From: Marinilabiliaceae bacterium
GTDB taxonomy: Bacteria > Bacteroidota > Bacteroidia > Bacteroidales > Marinilabiliaceae
Assembly (NCBI GenBank): GCA_021443545.1
Contig: JABUTU010000010.1
Span: forward strand, 1-64,000
Direction: 5' to 3'
Length of the DNA stretch: 64,000 nucleotides
Made by a program: the position numbers and the translations under genes. The notes under the pieces were generated by a model. It did no database searches and was not told the origin of the DNA. It worked only from the letters and a program-made list of their open reading frames with translations. Shown here in pieces: positions 1 through 9,000 of the stretch. Positions within the stretch are counted from its first letter, which is position 1; every line of letters starts with the position of its first letter.

Positions 1-19
1 TGTCGACTACTGTCTGCGC

Positions 20-39
20 CTTCGCTCCGAAGAGCGAAG
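20..39. other. Strong hairpin (8-bp stem, CGAA loop) just 3' of the giant gene
   Basis: cttcgctc-cgaa-gagcgaag at 20-39, with additional flanking complementarity (ctactgtct / agacagagagtag). No clear T-run, so not called as an intrinsic terminator. Confidence 0.5.
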
Positions 40-94
40 TGAGACAGAGAGTAGTTATTAATATTTTTCCAAATCGATTCATGGATACTTATTG

Positions 95-3000
95 TTAATC
101 AACCAATAATTTTACGACATCCTTCTGATCGCCACTGGTCACTACGACAATGTATATACCTTGACGAGGCAGAACCATTGTGTTAGACATAGAAACCGTC
201 GTCAAGCTATTGACTATTGCGCCATTCATGTCGAAGATAACGATTTCTGCATTTCTAAGCTCCTCGTCAGTTAGACCATCCACGTTGACCGTGAAGTTCA
301 CGCCAGCCCTAACAGGACTTGGATTGACTGTAGCCTTCAATCTTGAATTGATATTGCCATAAGTCTTAGGTCCAATAATAGCATCTCTACCATCAGCCAA
401 CTTCACATGAACTTCGTATGTTCCGAAGACGCCACCTACCTGATTGAGGAACTGATCGTTAGCACCTTCAATCTTCTCACCATTCTTATACCATTGGTAT
501 CCTACGAAGAGATTATCAGAGTTGTCAACCACGAGGACATCTTCCCAGAGGAGAACAATGTATTTTAAGTCGTAATGAACATTGTTAACAACAACTGTTA
601 CATCTACCTCGACCGACTCGTAATTATCCGTATCTTCTGGAACGAAGATGACAGGGTAAGAATTATCATCGCCACTAACTATTGTATTAGGATTTTTCCA
701 TTCGAAGCCATCAGGCAATTCGATATCGCCAAGACGGTCACCCTCGTTAACCACAATATCTACAGGAGGAACCACTGTTGGGATGCCCTTAGCGACATCC
801 ACTGTCACGACAGTCTCAACGACTTTGTATTTGTCTGTATCCTCAGGAGTATAGATAACCTCGTAGTCATGCTTACCAGCCTCATCAATGATTGTATCTG
901 GATTCTTCCATTTGAAACCATCCGGCAGTTCGATATCACCGAGGCGGTCACCGACCTGTCCCTTAACATCCGTTGGGGTCTCGAATTCCGGCTCTTGCTT
1001 GCCATCTTCACCTTCGGTATTCTTTATTGTGACATCGACAACAGTCTCCACTATAGCGTATTTATCGGTATCCTCAGGAGTATATATGACCTCATACTCC
1101 TTGACTCCATCGCCATCAACGATTGTATCTGGATTCTTCCATTCGAAGCCATCAGGGAGTTCGATATCGCCAAGACGATCACCAGGTTCAGCTGTGATAT
1201 CTGTTGGTTTCTCGAATTTAGGATACTCCTTAGAGGCAACAACAGTCACGTTAATACCTGGAACTACCTGATAGTTATCAGTATCCTTTGGTGTGTAAAT
1301 CACCTCATGAACGGTAGAGCCGGCCTCGCTTATAACGACATCTGGGTTAGCCCACGAGAATCCGTCAGGCAATAGGATATCGCCAATCTTCTGCCCGATT
1401 GCGCCATTAAGCGTTTCAGGAGCTGTAAAGGTCGGAATGCCCTTCTCGACAGCGACAGGGATTGTTGTCTCAACGACTTTGTAGGTATCTGTATCCTCAG
1501 GAGTGAAGACAACCTCGTAGTCGTTCTTTCCAGCCTTATCGATGATTGTTTCAGGGTTCTTCCATTCGAATCCATCAGGCAGTTCGATATCGCCGAGACG
1601 GTCGCCTACCTGAGCCTTGATATCTGTTGGGATTTCGTATGTTGGATCCTTCTTCGTTGAGTCATCGACTTTCTTCTTGACATCGACTGGGATGGTTGTT
1701 TCGAGAACCTCGTAGTTGTCGGGGTCCTGAGTGTAGATGACATCATAATTCTTGACACCCTCGCCCTCGACAATAATCTCAGGATTCTTCCATTCGAATC
1801 CATCAGGCAGCTCTATGTCGCCGAGTCGGTCGCCCTCAGTAGCTGTGATATCAGTAGGTATAGTTGGATTAGGTGTTGCCTTCTCCACTACGACTACAGC
1901 CTTGCAAGGAACAGTAGCACCACCAGGAGCGGTGTATATGAAATCGAATTCATGAGAACCGACCTCACCAACCAACTCATCCTCATCGACCCATTGGCAA
2001 CCTGCAGGCAGAGTAGGGAGGACATCCTTAAGCTTATCTCCATATACAGCCTTCAAGCCTGTTACATCTGGCACATCTGTGAGAGTAGTTACTTGATCTG
2101 TCTCGGCCGAACCAGAACCTTCTGGGATAGTAGGAGTCACTTCGACATTGTAAGTCTTACCCTCGACGAGGCCACTTATAGAAGCCCTATTATCGTCTAT
2201 AGGAGTGATTACAGCATCGGCGATAACATTTCCATCCTCATCAGTTATCTTGATGTCGTATGTGATATTAGCATCAGGCAACTCGAGGTCGGTCACACCG
2301 TTCCATTCAACGATAACCTCATCTGTTTTGGTTGGTGTTACATCCAGGTCAACGACCTTAAGATTGTCGAACGACTTCGTTTCGAATTCATCGCTTGTCG
2401 TTGGAGTACCAGGATTTCCATCGCGGTCGACAGGTGTCACCTTAGCTGTGTACTTCTCACCATCCTCGAGAGGAGATATAGTCACAGGCAACTTATCGGT
2501 TGTCTTGACATTCGTCGATGCCACCACATTTCCATCCTCATCGAGAATCTCGACATCGTAGCTATCAACCGTCGGAGCGTCATCTGGTCTATCGAATCGT
2601 ACTTCAGTGCTTGTGTAACCTGGAGTAACAACCACGTTAGAGACACTTATATCGCCGAGTTTTGTCAGGAAGGCTTTCGATGTTGTTCCGCCCTTGTCAG
2701 TACCGCTGACAGGAGTGATTCTTACTATATAGTCAGTACCCTTCTGCAGACCTGTGAATGTAGTCTTCAGGTCTGAGAGGTCTTTTACAGAGACTTCTCC
2801 TACACCATCGACAGAGACGATATACTCCGTGATACCATCAGAGTGTTCAGGAGCCTTCCAAGTAACGACTGCTGAGTTCTCAGTTGCATCGACATTGATA
2901 TCGGTTACGAGAACCACCACATCCTCTGTGATGAATGTCGTAACAGTCTCCATATTTGAGTTTGAGCCCTCGGCACCATTCTCATCATAAGGACGTACGA

Positions 3001-6000
3001 TAATCTCATAGGTTGTAGATGGAGAGAGAGATGTTATCTGACAGAAGTCAGCATCGTTAACATCAATCTTCTCAACTGTTGCAGAACCGACAACATTGTA
3101 GTATACGTTATAGCCCTTAACTGACTCAGAGCTGAGTTTATCCCATGTCACATTGATACCCGCATTGTTAGCCGCAGCAGATATTACGACCTGAGCACCA
3201 GCGAGGAGAACAGTCACCTTGACATCGACCTCAACAGCCTCGTAGTTCTTGATGTCGGCAGCGTCAGGCGTATATGTTGCCTTGAATGTCATCTCACCAG
3301 TCTTATTGAGCGACAAAGAACCGTCGACCCATGAGAAGTGAGTATCGTCGAACACAACAGTGCTTAGAGCATCGCCAAGAGTACCAGTCAGGGTTGTTGG
3401 AACAGTAAATGTCGGAACAGCCTTATTGACCTTAACGTTAGCGTTGCGCACCTGGCTTTCACCACCTTCGGCAGTATAGATATAAGTGAATACCTTCTCT
3501 TCGGCAGCATCACCTACGAGATCGTCCTTATTCTCCCACTCACAACGTGCTGGCAGAGCCGGCTGTATGTCGGATATCTTCTGACCATAAGTCACTTCGA
3601 ACGCAGGGAGAGTATTAGGCTTAAGCAATGTTGCAACAGTCTCTTCAGAAGAGCTACCATCGCCTGCTGTAATCTGTGGTGTCACCTTGACATCGTACTT
3701 CTTACCTTCGACGAGACCAGTGAAGTCTGCGCTCTTGTCGGAGATAGTCTTAGTGTCAACTACAGAATTATCTTTAGGATCGATAATCTCGACCTTATAA
3801 GAGACTGCACCTATGAGAGGATCCTCATCAGAGATGCCATCCCACTCAACATGAATCTTATCGACATCTGTTGCTTCAACCTTAAGGTTCTCAACCTCCA
3901 GATCAGAGAGATTCTTTGTTGAGAAGCTCTTGGTTACGGATGTATTATCCTGAGCACCAGCCTGCGGAGTCAATCTGACCTTGTATTGAGTATTAGGAGT
4001 GAGACCAGTCAGTTCGACTGGAGTAACACCCGTCGCAGCATCGACCGTTGTAGAGACAGGTGGCACGAGAGTCGAGCCATTCTCATCGAGAATCTCGACA
4101 AGATATGATTCAACAGCATCTGCGTCAGGCATTTCAAAATCGACATATACAGAGTTGTATGTAGGCGTTGTCTCCACCTTAGTTAGGTCGACAACCACAT
4201 CCTTTATAGGGGTCTCAAAATCCTTATCCTTAGCATTAGCCTTCAGACCTGCAGCATCTTGAGGAGTAACAAAGACCTTATACTTCTTACCCGGTTTGAG
4301 GTTCGTCACGGTCATTGTTTCTGTCTCCTTGTTGGCGGTCAAGCTCTTAAAGACTTCAGTATTATCAGCGTCGATAACCCTCACCTCGTACTTATCGATT
4401 TGGCTTCTGTTATCTGGCAGATCCCAGCTGACCTTAGCATCATTAGAATGTATCTCAGTCACTGTTATATTGCTCACGCTTACATCTCCGAATGAAGTAT
4501 GAGCTGTTGTACTCGAAACTTTACCATTGTCATTAGCCAGCTTTGGTGTAACCTCAACGATATATTGTTTACCAGACACAAGACCACTTATTGTGGCTGT
4601 TTTTCCTGCCTCGTTGACGGTTACTGTTGGAGTAGGCGATATAACGACATTCGACTCATCCTTAACCACGATAATATAACCTTCAATATCGGCAGCTACA
4701 GCACCTTCGGTGAAACCCGTCCATGAGACACTCACCTCAGTTGTTGAAACAGTCTGACTTGTGAGGCCCTCCACAGCAACCTGAGAAGCATCCTTTGTTG
4801 TCACGTCCTTCGTTGTTGTCTGACCAGAAGTGTTGTTATCACTATCGATTGGAGTCAGAGCAATCTCATATTCGGTATCTGAATCCAGGTTATTAAATAC
4901 AACTGGCCCGTTCGTCACCGTCTGAGTCTCCTTGACAGTAGCGCTACCCTTCTCCTTAATAGTCACTTTATAGTCGGTGACAGCATCATTCGTGACAGGA
5001 GTAAATTCCACTGTTGCGGTGTAGAATGATGTTGAAGGAGTGAAGTCGGTTGTCAGTCCTGTCAGTTTTGTTGCGAAACTCTTTGACTCATCCTTGCCAG
5101 TGCCATCGCTACTTACAGGAGTTACCTTAGCAGTGTAGTTAGTACCAGGAGTCAAGCCGGCGAATTCAGCCTTAAGATCAGAGAGGTCAGTTACTGTTAT
5201 AGTCTCAGAGCCTACAGTCACCTCGTAACCTGTGATGCCATCGGCATTCGCTGGAGCATCCCAAGTGACTTCCGCCGTTGTAGCTGTTGGTGTTACCTGA
5301 ATATTTGAGACACCGATAGTCTTATCAATGAATGTCACTGCCGCCTTCTTATCGGAGTTAGCACCAAGGTTACCATCAGCATCGTAAGGTCGAACGATGA
5401 TATAATAGGTAGTCGATGGATCGAGACCACTTATCTGCAACTGATTAGCATTGCCAGCATCTTTAGCTGTTGTTGCTATGATATCAGCCACAGTAGCAGA
5501 TTTCGAGATATAGACATTATAGCCATCGATTGTTGTTGTATTGAGTTTGGTCCATGAGACAAGGATGCCATCAGCATTTGCTGTAGCTGTCACATCGACC
5601 TTAGCTGCATCGACTGGCACATTAACCGTCACAGGGATATTATCGATTGAGACATAGTTATTCAAATCATTTGGTATGAATTTGACAGCAGCCTGAACAG
5701 AACCCACATCTGTCAGTTTCTGAGTACCGTTAATCCATTCGAATTTACCATTAGCAGCTGTTGGTAGCGTTATATCGGCAAGAGTCTTACCGAAGACACC
5801 GGTCAGAGATGATGGAAGAACATAGCTTGGAGTAGCCTTAGTCACTTGGATTGTTGCTGTACGCTCCTCAGTCACACCTCCGGCAGCGGTATAGATGTAT
5901 TTGATGCTCTGAGTGCCGACATTTCCGACCTTCGTTGTTGAGGCATCTTTCCATGCGCAACCAGAGACCCAACCGGTCTTAACTATATCGGCGAGCGTCT

Positions 6001-9000
6001 GACCATAGACAGCTGTACCAGTCACTGTTGTGGCATTGAGTTTTGTTGTCACATCAGCTGATGACGCAGAGCCATCACCGATAGATATCTTAGGAGTTAC
6101 CTTAACCTTATACTCCTTACCCTCGGTGAGACCGCTTATCGTGGCCGACTTACCATCAGCACCCATTGTGATTGTCGCACCGCTTATGGTCGCACCATCC
6201 TTATCTGTTATCTCTACCTTATATGTCACACCGCTTACAGTGTTATCATTAACACCTGTCCACGATGCAGATATTGTGCTTGTACCTGTCGCTGTGACAT
6301 CGAGGCCTGTGACCTTCAGGTTAGAGAGCGACTTAGTGGTTGCTGTGATAGGAGTTGTGGCTGTGCCGACTGTTGTTCCCGACTTAGGCGCCACTGTGAT
6401 GCTATATGTCGTACCATAAGAGAGGCCTGTCAGCTCCTTAGGCAGCGACTCATCCTTTCCGATGGTGACGGTCTTGATATCCGACTTATCGCTCTTCGAC
6501 CAGTACGATATCAGATAGCTATCGACCGCAGTGCTTGTTGTCAGTTTATCGAACGACAGGTCAGCCGTTGTATAGTCAGTTGTTGCTGACACATTCTTCA
6601 CCTTAAGAGAACCGAGAGTCGTAGAGAATGCTTTCGACTCTTCCTTACCCTCTTTTCCATAGGCATCGACAGGGACAATCTTAACAGTGTAGTTGGTACC
6701 CTCCTTGAGGTTATCGAATGTAGCGGTGAGCGTTGTCACCTCCTTAGTCACACCATTTACTGTCACCTTATACTTAGCAATAGCATCAGCAGGCGATGGG
6801 GCATCCCATGATATGACAGCAGATGTAGAAGCTGGTGTAACCTGGATATTTGTCACACCTACAGTATTATTAATCTGAGTTGTAGCCGACTTGACATTTG
6901 AGTCAGGTCCGAGGTTACCACGCACATCATAAGGGACAACCTTGAAGTAATATTTTGTGAATACACTTAAGTTTTCGACTATGTATGATGCGACATTCTT
7001 GACATCAATTGGAGTTGCCGTTGCAAGAGCCGCTTCAGACGTAGCATAATAGAGCTTATAACCGGTGACAGCCTCTTTGGTAATCTTATCCCATTCGACA
7101 GAAATCTTTGAGACGCCCGTTGCTGTAGCCGACTTAAGATTAACCTTGAATGTCGATGACTTATCGATATTTGTCACTGCGCTCTTCTCGTTAGACATAC
7201 CACCAGGTGTGGTACCCTTATAAGGAGCAACCTTCACATAATATTTTGTTCCGACGGTGAGACCCGTAATGGTTGCAGTTGTTGCATTCTTAGCAGCAGT
7301 TATCTTCTGACCTTCAGGGAAATTGCCAGATGTGGTGCTATAATAGATGTAATAGCCATCGATCAAATCATTATCGCACTTAGTCCAATCGACCTTAACA
7401 GATTTATCACCACCTGTTGCTGTGATATCTGCATTATTGCCTGTCTTCACTTCACTACTGATGTTCGTTGTGAAGTTGACAGGGTCTGATGTAGAGCCCT
7501 CCTGGTTATCAGCTGCCACAGAGCCGACCTTGACATAGTATTTTGTCAATGGGCTGAGAGAGCTGATTGTCTTTGAGTAAGAGGTACTTCCCGAATATGC
7601 TATATTATTTGATTTGTCGACATCGCTAAAGTCCGACTCAGTACTTAGGTATACCTGATATTTGGCGATGGCTGTAGCATTCTTCTCAGCAACAGAGACA
7701 GTCCATGAGAGGTCGGCAGTGGTAGCTGTCACTGTTCCGACCGAAAGAGTTATCTTATCATCGAACTCCAGATCGGTATGGAACTCCTCCGTTGTTGTAC
7801 CACCATGGTTAATAGATGAACATCCTGACGAATCGCCATAAGGAACCACTTCAACGAGGTATGAAGATCCTGGAGCTATACCTGAGAACTGAGCGCATTC
7901 GCTGACACAATCCTCACCCACAACTTCTCCTGTCGACTTTACCTTCAGGACCACCTTGTAGTTGCTATATCTATTAGTATCGCCCGACTTATTAGTCATA
8001 CATATTTCCACAGTCTTAGCCTGTGGGTCGACAGTAATATCCACCTTAAATCCGTCGTTCAGCAGAGTAGTTGTATTAATCCAATCCGACTCCTTAACAA
8101 CGCTTGAACCATTCTTTGCTATTACCTTTATATAATAGGTCGTTGTCTCATCCAGATTTGTCAGGACAGCCGACTTCGTTGTTGTATTCAGAGTTGCTAC
8201 GCCCGACTTATCAGCATTCTTAGTATATTGAACTGTATAGTTATCAATACCATCGTAATTGACCACTGAACCATTGAGTTTTATTACCCATTGAACCTTA
8301 ATTGTGGTTGCGGCATCGCTGAATGCTGTTGGGGCAATGGTAAGCAGGTCGATTGTCGAGGTTGACATTTGAGTACTAAACTCAGATGATGTCGACTCCT
8401 TGCCCGACGAAGAGCCCTGCTTAGGAGTGATGGATATAGTATAAATTGTTCCCTCTTTCAAGCCTGTCAGGTTATATGATGTTGCTGTGGCAGAGGCTGT
8501 GAACGTCTTAGTATTGCCCGACTTATCCTTAGCAACTATGGTATATCCAGTCAGACCATCGCATTTAGCAGGAGCTGTCCAGCCTACTGTTGCTGTTGTC
8601 TCCTGAATATTTGTTACATTGATATTGGTAACAAATATATCATTGTTGAATGGTGTCGTAGCGCTTTTAATATTCGAATCGGCACCTCTTTCGTCATCAG
8701 TACCGACAACAACCACCTTGACATAATATGTTGTACCAGCATTCACCGAAATCGATTTGGTCGATGCATCGGCACCAGCCACCCAGATTTTGTCGGTACA
8801 GTTACAAGCACTTGTTGTACAATAGTATACATCGTATCCTTTGACAGACGAGACATTGATTGGAGTCCATGCGACATCGATCTGCTTAGCTGTTGTTGCT
8901 GTCACGCTGTTCAGCGTCACCTTAGTTCCGTTGGCACCCGACTTAACCTTCGTTGTAGCCGTCACATCTTTCGAAACCAGCGACTTACTGCCGTTAGTTC

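Noticed and set aside
660-1880. Tandem repeats considered as a possible CRISPR array
   Set aside because: Period of 210-231 bp, repeats are in-frame coding units, no short spacers or cas genes.
575-2776. Long + strand ORFs (266 aa, 274 aa and others) inside the giant FN3 gene
   Set aside because: Antisense mirror ORFs produced by the repetitive, compositionally biased minus-strand coding sequence; Cys/Ile/Arg-rich translations without domains or plausible starts.
3999-6878. Further + strand ORFs (75-129 aa) antisense to the giant gene
   Set aside because: Ser/Thr/Val-rich translations mirror the FN3 repeat composition; no RBS or domain evidence.
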